Positions 17,646 to 27,444 of a stretch of DNA of 64,000 nt are shown here, piece by piece. The notes under the pieces are model-generated. The model ran no database searches. It was not told the DNA's origin and saw only the letters and a list, made by a program, of their open reading frames with translations. The number at the start of each line of letters is the position of its first letter. Within the stretch, counting starts at the first letter, position 1. Both the position numbers and the translations under genes were made by a program. This DNA comes from Pycnococcus provasolii (lineage: Eukaryota > Chlorophyta > Pseudoscourfieldiophyceae > Pseudoscourfieldiales), in NCBI GenBank assembly GCA_049487715.1, contig CP150579.1, forward strand, positions 434,001 through 498,000, read 5' to 3'.

Positions 17646-20600
17646 TTACGAGAAAAAGCTGAACTGCTTCGAGACACGGTCAGCCGTGCGTCCCGCTCGT
17701 CCGAGCGCTGACCGCGTCGCCGATGCCTTGGCTGAGAAGTTCCGCGCGGCGACGCTTTCCTCCGCGGCGCGGAGACGGGAAGGTTGTGCTTTCAACGAGG
17801 AATTCAACCGGCCAACACGAAGTGTGCTCTTTGGGACTCCAGCATTGGAGCCGACACCCGCCGCTCGCGCCGCCACGTTCGCAGCACCTGTTCCAGGTGT
17901 TGCCCGCGCCGCGGCGGGGGAGCGAAATCTTTGGGCCTGCGCCATCCCTTCGCGGAGCAAGCTATCACGCATAGTACCTGGCGAGTCGTTGCCGCTCCTC
18001 TTTTCCTCTTTCATGACAGATGCAGTCTGCATAGCCCTGCTAGCCAACTTCGCCGACGCTGACGGAAGGTCGTCGTCGTCGTACGCCTGGCGCACACCAG
18101 GGGCTGTCGCTTCGGATACAGCCAATTTTCCTTGCGAAGACATGCTCTCCGCCGCATCCTTCGACGTGGCATCTACGGTGCCTGGTGTTTTCACAAATAG
18201 GTTGTGCAAGCTCCGTCGAGGAACATCCATGGTATTCGGCGCCTGCCCAACACGCTGGATCGCCTCGAATTTTCCCTTGGCTTTCTCGAAAGCGCTCTGC
18301 ACCACCGCTTGCCGTTTTCGCAAGCGCGTCACGACACGCACGCGCTTCGCCGCTTCCTTGAAATTTCCTGTGCCGCGCAACTTTTCTATCTCAGCTTCGG
18401 CACGCTTTACCTCCTCCTCAACGAGAGCGGCGGACTCCGCAAGCGCAATCACGTCCTCCTCCGATGGTGCCGCATTTTCTACCATGCGCGAAGCCGCCGC
18501 CGCGCGTCGGTGTAGCTTTTCCGCCTCTTTCGTGGCTGTCGCTGCGGCGTGAACGTCGCCCCCAAGCGCAAGCTTCTGAGTGGCCATCTTCTTCGCCTTC
18601 TCCTGAGATTCGAGGTCAGTCGCCGCAGACTCATTCTTTGCAAGCTCGAGTGCACCGCGGAGCGCCCTTTCCCGCGATTTAAGACTCTCGCATGCCATTG
18701 CCGCTGTTGCCGCTTGCTTCAGCAGACCACGTGCGCGCAAACGTGCCTCCTCACCCTCAGCCGCCTCCCGTTCGGATGCTACCGTCGCAAGCTGCTCCTC
18801 AAGAACATCGAGCTCATTTAAGTCCTCCTCCTCTTCGCCACCATCCTGCTCTTCCTCGTCCTCAATGTATTGCCGACGTTCGTTTATCGCCGTCTCGAGG
18901 CTTTGCTGTAAAGTGGGAGCCGGCGTTTCTAGATTCCACGACACGGAAGGGGTTTTCAAGCTCGATCCGAGGGAACTTGACGTCAAAGCCCTCTCGAGTG
19001 CTTTGCCCCGGGACCGAAGTCTCTCACACGCCACAGCGGCCATCATAGCTTCTTTCAAAAGGCCCTTCGCGCGAAGCTTGTCCGACGACTTTGCTTGCGC
19101 TGCTTCCTCATCAAGCGTGCGCTTCAATTCATCCTGAACCTGGACAATCTCCTCAGAGTTCAAAGTAATTGCATCGCCCGAAACCGCTGATGAAAGCGCC
19201 TTCTCAACGGACTTGGCACGTGCACAGGCTGCCGCAGCCATCGCAGCTGCAGCATGATCCCCGCTCCGCTCAAGTCGTTCCACCTCCTTTTCGAGCTCCT
19301 CGCGCTCAGCTCTGGCACCTTGCACTTCGCTCTTCACGTCATCCGCTGATGGCGCATCCTCCGTGATGCCGTGCGTCATCCGCGCCGCACTCCAGTCGCC
19401 TCTCTTCTCCAGTGCGGTGAGAGCCGCGAAACCTCGCTGGTACGCGCTCTGCAGCGTCGCCTCCTTCTTGCGCAGACGCCCCACAGTCAACGCCGCTGTC
19501 GCAGCTTCCTTGAACTTGCCCTTAGCGCGCAGCTCCGTCACGTGACTCTCAGCCTCCTCGCGCTCAGACTGCGCCATCGACGCGGCGTGCTGCAGCGTGC
19601 GTATCTCCTCCTCGCTCAGCGACGTCGTCGCGTCAAGCGTCGACGCCTGTACCACCTGCGTCGCAAGCTGTATCGCCTGTTCGTCCTTCTTCAGGCGCTC
19701 GACTGCGAGCGCCGCTGTCGCCGCCTCCTTGAACTTGCCTTGCGCACGCAGCTCGATCACGTGGCTCTCGAGATCCGCGCGCTCGGCCGACGCCGCGGCT
19801 GCCGCCTCCTGCGCCTCCATGATTTGCTCCTTGGAAGCGGGAGGTGGCGCATGCACTGCCGCAGCCTGGTGTGGCTCATCCATCGGATCGGAGGAAAAGA
19901 AGTCGAACGCACGGCGGCACGTCTGCTCCTCCTCTCTGAGCCGATCCACCTCGCGCTCCGCCTCCTGCGCCTCCTCATGCTTGCCACTCGATCGCAACGC
20001 CTCCACCTCGCGCTGCTTACTTTCGCGCTCTTCGCGGTAGTCGTTTGCGAGATCGCCGCACACCGCCGCGACCGCGCGCACTTCTTCGAGCTCTTGTCTA
20101 GACATCGCGCTGAGCGGTGCACCCGAGAAATTCGCGGAGCTGCGATCGTGCAGCGTCTGCAGAGCAGACTCCTTCTTGCGCAGCCGCTCCACTGCTATCA
20201 CCGCCTTAGCCGCCGCGGCAAAGTTGCCTCTAGCTCTCAGCTCAGTCACCTCGCGCTCCGCCTCCTCGCGCGCGACACTGACATTTGATGCGAGCCGCTC
20301 AATCGCCTCGACGTGCTTTGTGGGTACGTCCTCCGTGATGCCGTGCGTCATCCGCGCCGCACTCCAGTCGCCTCTCTTCTCCAGTGCGGTGAGAGCCGCG
20401 AAACCTCGCTGGTACGCGCTCTGCAGCGTCGCCTCCTTCTTGCGCAGACGCCCCACAGTCAACGCCGCTGTCGCAGCTTCCTTGAACTTGCCCTTAGCGC
20501 GCAGCTCCGTCACGTGACTCTCAGCCTCCTCGCGCTCAGACTGCGCCATCGACGCGGCGTGCTGCAGCGTGCGTATCTCCTCCTCGCTCAGCGACGTCGT

Positions 20601-23489
20601 CGCGTCCAGCGTCGACGCCTGCACCACCTGTGTCGCAAGCTGCACCGCCTGTTCGTCCTTCTTCAGGCGCTCGACTGCGAGCGCCGCCGTCGCCGCCTCC
20701 TTGAACTTGCCTTGCGCACGCAGCTCGATCACGTGGCTCTCGAGATCCGCGCGCTCGGCCGACGCCGCGGCTGCCGCCTCCTGCGCCTCCATGATTTGCT
20801 CCTTGGAAGCGGGTGGTGGCGCATGCACTGCCGCAGCCTGGTGTGGCTCATCCATCGGATCGGAGGAAAAGAAGTCGAACGCACGGCGGCACGTCTGCTC
20901 CTCCTCTCTGAGCCGATCCACCTCGCGCTCCGCCTCCTGCGCCTCCTCATGCTTGCCACTCGATCGCAACGCCTCCACCTCGCGCTGCTTACTTTCGCGC
21001 TCTTCGCGGTAGTCGTTTGCGAGATCGCCGCACACCGCCGCGACCGCGCGCACTTCTTCGAGCTCTTGTCTAGACATCGCGCTGAGCGGTGCACCCGAGA
21101 AATTCGCGGAGCTGCGATCGTGCAGCGTCTGCAGAGCAGACTCCTTCTTGCGCAGCCGCTCCACTGCTATCACCGCCTTAGCCGCCGCGGCAAAGTTGCC
21201 TCTAGCTCTCAGCTCAGTCACCTCGCGCTCCGCCTCCTCGCGCGCGACACTGACATTTGATGCGAGCCGCTCAATCGCCTCGACGTGCTTTGTGGGTACG
21301 TCCTCCGTGATGCCGTGCGTCATCCGCGCCGCACTCCAGTCGCCTCTCTTCTCCAGTGCGGTGAGAGCCGCGAAACCTCGCTGGTACGCGCTCTGCAGCG
21401 TCGCCTCCTTCTTGCGCAGACGCTCCACAGTCAACGCCGCTGTCGCAGCTTCCTTGAACTTGCCCTTAGCGCGCAGCTCCGTCACGTGACTCTCAGCCTC
21501 CTCGCGCTCAGACTGCGCCATCGACGCGGCGTGCTGCAGCGTGCGTATCTCCTCCTCGCTCAGCGACGTCGTCGCGTCAAGCGTCGACGCCTGTACCACC
21601 TGCGTCGCAAGCTGTATCGCCTGTTCGTCCTTCTTCAGGCGCTCGACTGCGAGCGCCGCCGTCGCCGCCTCCTTGAACTTGCCTTGCGCACGCAGCTCGA
21701 TCTCGTGGCTCTCGAGATCCGCGCGCTCGGCCGACGCCGCGGCTGCCGCCTCCTGCGCCTCCATGATTTGCTCCTTGGAAGCGGGTGGCGGAAGAAGCTG
21801 TGGCGCATGCCGTCCAGACAGTGCCGCATTTTCCATACCTGAAAATATCGCAAAGCCTCTTTGGTACGCGCTCTGCAGCGTCGCCTCCTTCTTGCGCAGA
21901 CGCTCCACAGTCAACGCCGCTGTCGCAGCTTCCTTAAACTTGCCCTTAGCGCGCAGCTCCGTCACGTGACTCTCAGCCTCCTCGCGCTCTGCACTTGCTC
22001 CTGCTGAAGCAGCCTGCAGCGTGCGTATCTCCTCCTCGCTTATCGACGTCGTCGCGTCAAGTGTCGACGCCTGTACCACCTGCGTCGCAAGCTGTATCGC
22101 CTGTTCGTCCTTCTTCAGGCGCTCGACTGCGAGCGCCGCCGTCGCCGCCTCCTTGAACTTGCCTTGCGCACGCAGCTCGATCACGTGGCTCTCGAGATCC
22201 GCGCGCTCGGCCGACGCCGCGGCTGCCGCCTCCTGCGCCTCCATGATTTGCTCCTTGGAAGCGGGTTGCGAAAGTTGATGCTGCATTTCATCCATCGGAT
22301 CGGAGGAAAAGAAGTCGAACGCACGGCGGCACGTCTGCTCCTCCTCTCTGAGCCGATCCATCTCGCGCTCCGCCTCCTGCGCCTCCTCGTGCTTACCACT
22401 TCGTCTCAGAAACTCTGCCTTCGCGAGTGTTTTCTTCACGGCTGACGCATTATCGTTCGCGATATCCTTCAGGACTCGAATTTCGTCCATTTCCTCCTCC
22501 GTGAGCTTCGTACCACGCGTCTCAAGGTTTGAGAAGAAGAGAAAGCCGCGCTGGTACGCCGTCTGCAGGGCTGACTCCTTCTTGCGCAGTCGCTCCACCG
22601 CCATCACAGCCTTGGCCGCAGCTGCGAAGTTGCCGCTAGCCCTCAGTTTTGTTACCTCGCGCTCTGCTGCCTGGCGCTCGCTCACCGCAAGCGCCGCAAG
22701 TTTCTTAAGAGCCTCCGCGTGAGGAGGTACCGTCGGCGTTCGTGGTGTAGGTTGTATGTGCCGCTGGTCCTCCATAGCGGAGAAGACGGCAAAGCCTCGC
22801 TGGTACATGGTTTGGCTTTCAAGTTCCTTTTCCCGCAGCTGTGCGATGAGCTGCGCGGCGCTCCTTGCCTCCTCGTGCTTGCCAGCGGACAGAAGCCTTG
22901 CGTGCACACCCTCCGCGCGTTTGCGTTCCGTCGAAGCCGCCTCGGCTGTTTGCCGTAGTCTCTGTGCTCGCACTTGCGCGGACAGCTGGCGCTTGAGCGT
23001 TGAAGGCGTCGCGGTGACGGCTGGCTCCTGCCGCGGCGTAGTCGTTGGTGCCGGCGTTGCGGGTGGCGGCGCAGCTTCCGCCGCCTCTCGGTTCAGGCCG
23101 AACGTGAGTACGTCGGCGATAGCTGTGAGAACACTTTTGGTTTCTTCGTCGTCTGATCTGAGCGGCGTCGCCGTGACTTGCGTCGTCGTTCTTCGTTCGC
23201 TCTCTCCATCGAAGAGCGCGCTTGACGTCGCGAGTGCCCTGAGGTCGTACCGTCTTCCAGTGACTGGCGACGACACGAGCAGGGTGTGCTGTGCATTTGC
23301 TGTTCGCGCCGACGGGGACCCTTTTGATATCGGCGTGCTTGCGAAGGTCACAGCGGCGGCCGAGGACGAGGGCAGCAGGTCGCGCGAGGGTGGCAGCCCT
23401 AACCCTGACGGGAACTGGTGGTGCTTGAGCGCGGACTTGAGGAGCGCCGCGTCAGCCATGTCGGCGGCCATCGCGCGGTGCGTCGGCAT
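17646..23489 (-). CDS. Giant helical-repeat/coiled-coil protein built from internal tandem duplications
   Basis: 1,947 residues in one uninterrupted frame from the ATG at 23489. The first ~140 residues are Ala/Ser/Thr-rich. The rest is made of degenerate ~60-75-residue helical units. Each has a helix with LRxxGKFKEAATAALxVERL or a related form (LRSSGKHEEAQEAEREVDRL), then RKKEATLQSAYQRGFA or EEQTCRRAFDFFSS. These may be paired helices of a solenoid or a long coiled coil; the repeat is not one I can name. A 324-residue block (972 nt) is present almost identically in successive copies starting at 19361, 20333 and 21305; the last is partial. The C-terminus (about 300 residues) is disordered and ends SKQFSFFS. 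A structural or cytoskeletal role is an inference. There are no membrane or enzyme motifs. Confidence 0.8.
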   Translation of the reverse strand: MPTHRAMAADMADAALLKSALKHHQFPSGLGLPPSRDLLPSSSAAAVTFASTPISKGSPSARTANAQHTLLVSSPVTGRRYDLRALATSSALFDGESERRTTTQVTATPLRSDDEETKSVLTAIADVLTFGLNREAAEAAPPPATPAPTTTPRQEPAVTATPSTLKRQLSAQVRAQRLRQTAEAASTERKRAEGVHARLLSAGKHEEARSAAQLIAQLREKELESQTMYQRGFAVFSAMEDQRHIQPTPRTPTVPPHAEALKKLAALAVSERQAAEREVTKLRASGNFAAAAKAVMAVERLRKKESALQTAYQRGFLFFSNLETRGTKLTEEEMDEIRVLKDIANDNASAVKKTLAKAEFLRRSGKHEEAQEAEREMDRLREEEQTCRRAFDFFSSDPMDEMQHQLSQPASKEQIMEAQEAAAAASAERADLESHVIELRAQGKFKEAATAALAVERLKKDEQAIQLATQVVQASTLDATTSISEEEIRTLQAASAGASAEREEAESHVTELRAKGKFKEAATAALTVERLRKKEATLQSAYQRGFAIFSGMENAALSGRHAPQLLPPPASKEQIMEAQEAAAAASAERADLESHEIELRAQGKFKEAATAALAVERLKKDEQAIQLATQVVQASTLDATTSLSEEEIRTLQHAASMAQSEREEAESHVTELRAKGKFKEAATAALTVERLRKKEATLQSAYQRGFAALTALEKRGDWSAARMTHGITEDVPTKHVEAIERLASNVSVAREEAEREVTELRARGNFAAAAKAVIAVERLRKKESALQTLHDRSSANFSGAPLSAMSRQELEEVRAVAAVCGDLANDYREERESKQREVEALRSSGKHEEAQEAEREVDRLREEEQTCRRAFDFFSSDPMDEPHQAAAVHAPPPASKEQIMEAQEAAAAASAERADLESHVIELRAQGKFKEAATAALAVERLKKDEQAVQLATQVVQASTLDATTSLSEEEIRTLQHAASMAQSEREEAESHVTELRAKGKFKEAATAALTVGRLRKKEATLQSAYQRGFAALTALEKRGDWSAARMTHGITEDVPTKHVEAIERLASNVSVAREEAEREVTELRARGNFAAAAKAVIAVERLRKKESALQTLHDRSSANFSGAPLSAMSRQELEEVRAVAAVCGDLANDYREERESKQREVEALRSSGKHEEAQEAEREVDRLREEEQTCRRAFDFFSSDPMDEPHQAAAVHAPPPASKEQIMEAQEAAAAASAERADLESHVIELRAQGKFKEAATAALAVERLKKDEQAIQLATQVVQASTLDATTSLSEEEIRTLQHAASMAQSEREEAESHVTELRAKGKFKEAATAALTVGRLRKKEATLQSAYQRGFAALTALEKRGDWSAARMTHGITEDAPSADDVKSEVQGARAEREELEKEVERLERSGDHAAAAMAAAACARAKSVEKALSSAVSGDAITLNSEEIVQVQDELKRTLDEEAAQAKSSDKLRAKGLLKEAMMAAVACERLRSRGKALERALTSSSLGSSLKTPSVSWNLETPAPTLQQSLETAINERRQYIEDEEEQDGGEEEEDLNELDVLEEQLATVASEREAAEGEEARLRARGLLKQAATAAMACESLKSRERALRGALELAKNESAATDLESQEKAKKMATQKLALGGDVHAAATATKEAEKLHRRAAAASRMVENAAPSEEDVIALAESAALVEEEVKRAEAEIEKLRGTGNFKEAAKRVRVVTRLRKRQAVVQSAFEKAKGKFEAIQRVGQAPNTMDVPRRSLHNLFVKTPGTVDATSKDAAESMSSQGKLAVSEATAPGVRQAYDDDDLPSASAKLASRAMQTASVMKEEKRSGNDSPGTMRDSLLREGMAQAQRFRSPAAARATPGTGAANVAARAAGVGSNAGVPKSTLRVGRLNSSLKAQPSRLRAAEESVAARNFSAKASATRSALGRAGRTADRVSKQFSFFS
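19361..21783. repeat. 972-bp near-identical tandem duplication within a coding region
   Basis: The anchor CCGTGATGCCGTGCGTCATC occurs at 19361, 20333 and 21305, exactly 972 bases apart each time, and long stretches between anchors match nearly base for base. The third copy runs for about 480 bases before diverging. The unit length is a multiple of three, so the reading frame is kept. Confidence 0.92.
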
Positions 23490-23853
23490 GCAGAGCGCGT
23501 TGTGAGACCGAGGGAGACCAGGGCGAAAAAAATAAAAAATGAAAACGAGGTTTTGTGTGTCATCTGGGAAGAAAGAAAATTATTGTCAAAACTATAATTT
23601 TATAATTTATGAACACCTCCTTGAACGTGCGTTTAACGCGGCGGCAGCAAACCCTTGAGGCCTTGAAATGAACTTCACTAGTCTATGTACCCTTACCATG
23701 TGTGCACGTGTCGTCTGTCGTCTGTCGTTGTCGTGCTACCTATCGTAGTGCTATATATCTGTCACACGTCACGGTCCGCGCCATGGGTGAAACAATGCAC
23801 GTGCTCGTGGGATGGGAGGAGACCGCTCACTTCGTCTTACATACAAAATAAGC
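23490..23853. other. Intergenic, nothing supported
   Basis: AT-rich around 23525-23610. It separates two genes on the minus strand and so contains the promoter of the giant repeat gene and the 3' end of the signal peptidase gene. No specific site is recognised. Confidence 0.4.
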
Positions 23854-24817
23854 CTACTCCTTCCCGCTCGCGACGACGCTCACGTCCGGCGCATCAACCG
23901 GAGGCACTTCCACAACGGCGTATGAGGTGTCGTCAACAGGAACGTGCGGCTCGAGTTGGCCAACCTTGTTCGGTGGCCAGTAGTTGAACACGACGCGCCC
24001 TTCGATGGACTCAATGTCGAGGGGACCCCACAGGTGGCTGTCGAAGCTGTTGTTCCTGTTGTCGCCCATGACGAATACGCTGCCCGGCGGCACGTAGACG
24101 TCCTTCATGTCGTACTTCGGGGCATCTTTGATATAGTCCTCGCGCACGCGCGGCTTTCCGTTGACGAACACGCGTCCGTCGTGCACTGCGACCGTCTGCC
24201 CGCCGACGGCGACGATGCGCTTGATGAAGACGTCCCCTCTCGAGTATCCCTGCGCCTGGAGTGCGGCTGGTGGGTGGAAGATGATGACGTCTCCTTGCTC
24301 CGGCCCGTGATTGAAGCGGTACGTGATTTTCTCCGCGATGAGCCTGTCTCCGATATCGTACGTCGGATACATGGATAAGCTCGGTATGAACCTCGGTTCT
24401 GCGACGAACGTCCTGAGAAAGAGCGACGCTGTGAGCGCGACGCCAACCGTCACCAAGTCGTCCTGCGTGAACACTGCCCATTCCGGGAAGCCGTCGCCGT
24501 TCCCTCCCTCGTCATCATCTCTGTCATTTCCGTTATTGTTTCCCGAATCGCCGCCAGTCTCCACACTGCCCTCCGTGCTTGTGGTTTCTCTGCCGGTTGC
24601 GTGAGCGCGAAACTGTGAAGAGCGCGACGACGAGCGCGACAGCCTAGCGCGACAATCCAAGCAGTGACGTAAAACCAGAGCACGCACCAGAGTGAGGCAC
24701 AGCACGAACAGCACTCCGAGCAGCACGTACACGTCTACACGACCGTGACAAGACAGTATGACACCCAGTATGACACATACTTTTCACGACTGACGACGAC
24801 ATGGAAGGCGACGCCAT
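23854..24817 (-). CDS. Type I signal peptidase, plastid (thylakoidal processing peptidase) type
   Basis: Serine/lysine-dyad signal peptidase (family S26), which cleaves targeting peptides at a membrane. The long frame (24732-23854) has no ATG before the catalytic serine. A short exon 24817-24781 (ATG) joined to 24734-23854 across a 46-nt intron (donor GTATGT at 24780, acceptor TAG at 24735) restores an ATG in frame and gives 305 residues. Catalytic Ser ~133 is in PSLSMYPT and Lys ~184 in [11 protein letters not shown]. Box E is [15 protein letters not shown]. There is a hydrophobic N-terminus, then a Ser/Arg-rich and Asn/Asp/Gly-rich linker, and a second membrane segment ([18 protein letters not shown]) before the serine. 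Similarity is closest to plant Plsp/TPP enzymes, which act in thylakoid or envelope; plastid location is inferred. Confidence 0.88.
24735..24780 (-). other. Predicted 46-nt intron in the signal peptidase gene
   Basis: On the minus strand it begins GTATGTGTC and ends GTCGTGTAG. Removal joins AAA-A to AC-GTG so that the signal peptidase frame begins at an ATG 37 nt upstream. The donor is a full GTATGT consensus. Confidence 0.65.
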
Positions 24818-24910
24818 ACCTTTTATTATACAAGGTGAAAAATAATATCTCGGAGTGGTACCAATCTTATCCGGAACCAGAACCGGAAGAAAAGGAACCT
24901 CTGCCAAGGA

Positions 24911-24939
24911 ATTCGGGGTTCATTCCACCAACCCCGAAT
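24911..24939. repeat. 10-bp inverted repeat (hairpin)
   Basis: ATTCGGGGTT at 24911-24920 and AACCCCGAAT at 24930-24939 are exact reverse complements with a 9-base spacer. Located upstream of the signal peptidase start. The arm sequence recurs in the 9.2-9.4 kb repeat. Confidence 0.85.
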
Positions 24940-25098
24940 ATAACAATGTCAAGAATTCCCCCTCGTTAGGGTTAGGGCTAAGGAGTTAGGGCTAGGCTGT
25001 TTCCCCTCCCCCTCCATGCAGCCATGGCTTTTGGCTTCATGATGATAAAAGTGTTCGTTATTTTGTTGTTGTTGTTTACTGTACTCTCGTTTTCTCGA

Positions 25099-25786
25099 TC
25101 ACAGCGTGTACCTGTCCTTCGCCTTCCGGTCGAGCTTGATGGCGTCCTGGTGAACCAAGTACCCGATGCGACTCACCTCGCCCATGCCGCAGATCTCCTT
25201 CAGCTGCTTGCCTATCGACACCTGAACCTGCTCGCTGCTGCTCGTCTTCGTCCACAGAGATATGCGGTCCTGGCTCTTGCGAACGCTCACCACCGCGCCG
25301 CAAATGTCGTCGCCGTCCGTGAACTGCTCGCCAATAAGCGCAAGAAGCACGTGAAGCCACAGCGTGTCGAGGTGCGCCTTCGCATCCTGGCCACGCTGCA
25401 CGGGGCACGTCCACTTGCCCCCGCTCGCGCAGATGGGGTCCTCCCACTTGGGCTCGACGCCGTGCTTGAACACGTGGAAGTCAGCGCCGTGCATGAGCGC
25501 GGATGGCGGGATGATGTTGTTAAAGAGACTGCATAAAAACAAGTGGGGGCCGGGAGGAAGGGAGAGTCAGCGAACCCAGGGGAACCACATCAAGCAGAAG
25601 AAAACGAAACAGATTTCGAGCAAAGACGTACCACCAGAACTCCTCGACGGTTCCGAAGGTGTAGACTGACCGGAGCGTTTGTCCCCACGTCTTGTTGTTC
25701 ACGCGCCCATTCGGGTTGTCGAACCACAGCGTCCAGCGGTGCTCGAGCGGGTGCTGCTGCGCGGAGGACGACGAGTCCTCGGCCAT
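25099..25786 (-). CDS. eIF4E: Translation initiation factor eIF4E (cap-binding), two exons
   Basis: Exon 1 is 25786-25632 and exon 2 is 25528-25099, joined across a 103-nt intron (donor GTACGT, acceptor TGCAG). The product is 194 residues and covers the eIF4E core: [14 protein letters not shown] (cap-binding Trp region), [45 protein letters not shown] (second cap-stacking Trp), [41 protein letters not shown] (basic phosphate-binding residues) and the [12 protein letters not shown] end. It binds the mRNA 5' cap and eIF4G in the cytoplasm. The N-terminal extension is only ~15 residues, shorter than in land plants. A class I (canonical) eIF4E/eIF(iso)4E call is supported by both Trp positions; which of the two plant types cannot be decided. 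Confidence 0.93.
25529..25631 (-). other. Spliceosomal intron in eIF4E
   Basis: 103 nt, GTACGT donor and TTTTTATGCAG acceptor on the minus strand. The exon junction falls inside EEFW|CLFNNI, a universally conserved eIF4E segment, so the boundaries are well supported. Confidence 0.9.
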
Positions 25787-25877
25787 GGCGGTGCTTCAGA
25801 ATGGGGGGGCCTCGGAGTGGCGGCTGCGAAAAGCGACAAAAAACTGCCCAAGGGATACCGGTTCGGGGCGAACGGCG

Positions 25878-25886
25878 AAACCCTAA
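25878..25886. promoter_or_regulatory. Telo-box-like motif upstream of eIF4E
   Basis: AAACCCTAA, 92 bases upstream of the eIF4E ATG. In land plants this 'telo box' is common in promoters of translation-machinery genes; function here is inferred. Further TTAGGG-type matches lie at about 25960-25975. Confidence 0.35.
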
Positions 25887-26057
25887 CCTTTCTATCGAGG
25901 GTTTGGGGGTTATATGGGGAACCACTCTTGAAGTGGTGGAAGTATACACTGAGGTGAGCGGTTAGGGGTTTAGGGTCGTAGTTTTTGGTATGCTGTGCGT
26001 GCTGTGTAGTTCGGTATGCTGTACAACTTTACTTAATATGTAGTATACGATAGGTAC

Positions 26058-27032
26058 TCACACGTCGTCAACCTGCCCCATGATCCAGCACGTTAACGCG
26101 TGCCGCGTCGAGTAGCAAGGCTCGACGCGGTGCACGATGCGGCGACTGTCGAAGATCACCATGGTGCCGCCGCGGGGACTGATGCTCGTCCACGTACTTG
26201 CGTCGGCGTCGGCGCCGCCGACGTGCTGATACGAAAGTGCGCCGCCTGACGTTTCGACGTCCCAGTCGGACGGATTCAAGTACAAAATGCACGTCAGAAC
26301 ACGACCGCGTGCATCGCGCGATTGCATATACGATTGAAGGCCCATCTCCCAAACAGAAGTTAAGCACGCGTCCAAGTGCGACACGTAGTGCTCGCCGTCG
26401 TCGCCGCCGTACTCTGCAAGCTGCACGTGCCGAGGCACGAGGTGCGTGTGTGACTCTATGTACCCGTGCTCAAGCAAGCTGTGCGTCACTCCGCGAAGAA
26501 GGTCAACGCAAAACATCAAACCGACTCCTGTAAGTCCTTCCTTCTCTTCATCCAGGATGACGGTGGAGTTAACCCGCACAACTTTGTCCTGCCTTACGTT
26601 GCTGTCGTTCCCCGTCGTCACGAGCAGATGTCTTGCCGCGCTGACGTCTTGCCGAGCTGACTTGAGCTCAGACGCGTTCAGAACGGCGTCGTCGAGTTCC
26701 AGCACCACGATGCCTTCGCGGCTCAAACTTTGCGTAACGTTTTCGGTGATAGTCGCATCAGAGCGCACATTTCTGCATGCGAACGGAATCTGCGAGTCCA
26801 TGACATCCCTACCCCCATATCTATACGTCGCGTAAGAGTGCAGAGTACACGACGTGACGACTGCGGCGGCCATGGCGGCGTCGAAGGACAACCACGACTT
26901 GTAGTGCTTCTGAACTGACCTTTTGATGTCAAAGCCTGTTGTGCTGTGGCACGAGGAGAGACCGCGGCGCACATATGCACGACTAGGCGTAAGAACACCT
27001 AGGCGTAATAGCACGACGCCACCAAGGTCCAT
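26058..27032 (-). CDS. 2-oxoglutarate/Fe(II)-dependent prolyl-hydroxylase-type dioxygenase
   Basis: 324 residues from the ATG at 27032. The C-terminal half is a double-stranded beta-helix dioxygenase with the iron ligands His219 and Asp221 in VSHLDACL, distal His301 in IVHRVEPCY, and the 2-oxoglutarate-binding Arg310 in STRHALT. LTCILYLNPSDWDVETSGGAL and SPRGGTMVIFDSRR match the EGLN/PHD-type prolyl 4-hydroxylase fold, where the product is a hydroxylated proline using O2 and 2-oxoglutarate. The N-terminal ~65 residues are Arg/Ser-rich with few acidic residues and could be an organelle-targeting or membrane region. The substrate is not evident. All catalytic residues are present, so it should be active. 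Confidence 0.82.
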   Translation of the reverse strand: MDLGGVVLLRLGVLTPSRAYVRRGLSSCHSTTGFDIKRSVQKHYKSWLSFDAAMAAAVVTSCTLHSYATYRYGGRDVMDSQIPFACRNVRSDATITENVTQSLSREGIVVLELDDAVLNASELKSARQDVSAARHLLVTTGNDSNVRQDKVVRVNSTVILDEEKEGLTGVGLMFCVDLLRGVTHSLLEHGYIESHTHLVPRHVQLAEYGGDDGEHYVSHLDACLTSVWEMGLQSYMQSRDARGRVLTCILYLNPSDWDVETSGGALSYQHVGGADADASTWTSISPRGGTMVIFDSRRIVHRVEPCYSTRHALTCWIMGQVDDV

Positions 27033-27444
27033 GAATGAGCGCGCCGACGAGTCCCCCCGGAAAATGACAAGCGAAGAACAAGAACAAGAACACCCGGCCC
27101 CGGACTTTCGAGTTTTTCCCCTCCATTAGTGGTCCCTGCAGTTCGTGGATGCTGACGTGTCCTCACATGACGTCGTGTTGCGCGTGCGTGCCAGGGCTGC
27201 CACGGCTGAAGTTATGGCCTACTCGAACTACTCGCCGTCGCGGATCTTGTCGCGGATCTAGCTCTAGCTCTAGCTCTAGCTCGCGAGTTCACCCATCTTT
27301 TCGTGAGAGTTCGAATTCGACTCACAACCTTCATCATTACCTGAGCCTTCTATCGACGATGTCAAGTCGACCAAGACGACGACGACGTCACCCAAGCCGC
27401 CCGCGAAGGTGCACCACACAACCGTGTGCGCAATACCCACGCCC
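27033..27444. other. Promoter/5' region of the 2H phosphoesterase gene
   Basis: Divergent gap between the dioxygenase and the next gene. It contains four TAGCTC units (27259-27282). The part from about 27307 on is open in the frame of the downstream gene and encodes its first beta strand, so a start codon or short exon must lie somewhere here; I could not place it. Confidence 0.4.

Noticed and set aside
19371-21842. Long plus-strand frames rich in Arg/Leu opposite the giant repeat gene
   Set aside because: They are shadows of the minus-strand coding sequence and repeat with the same 972-bp period.
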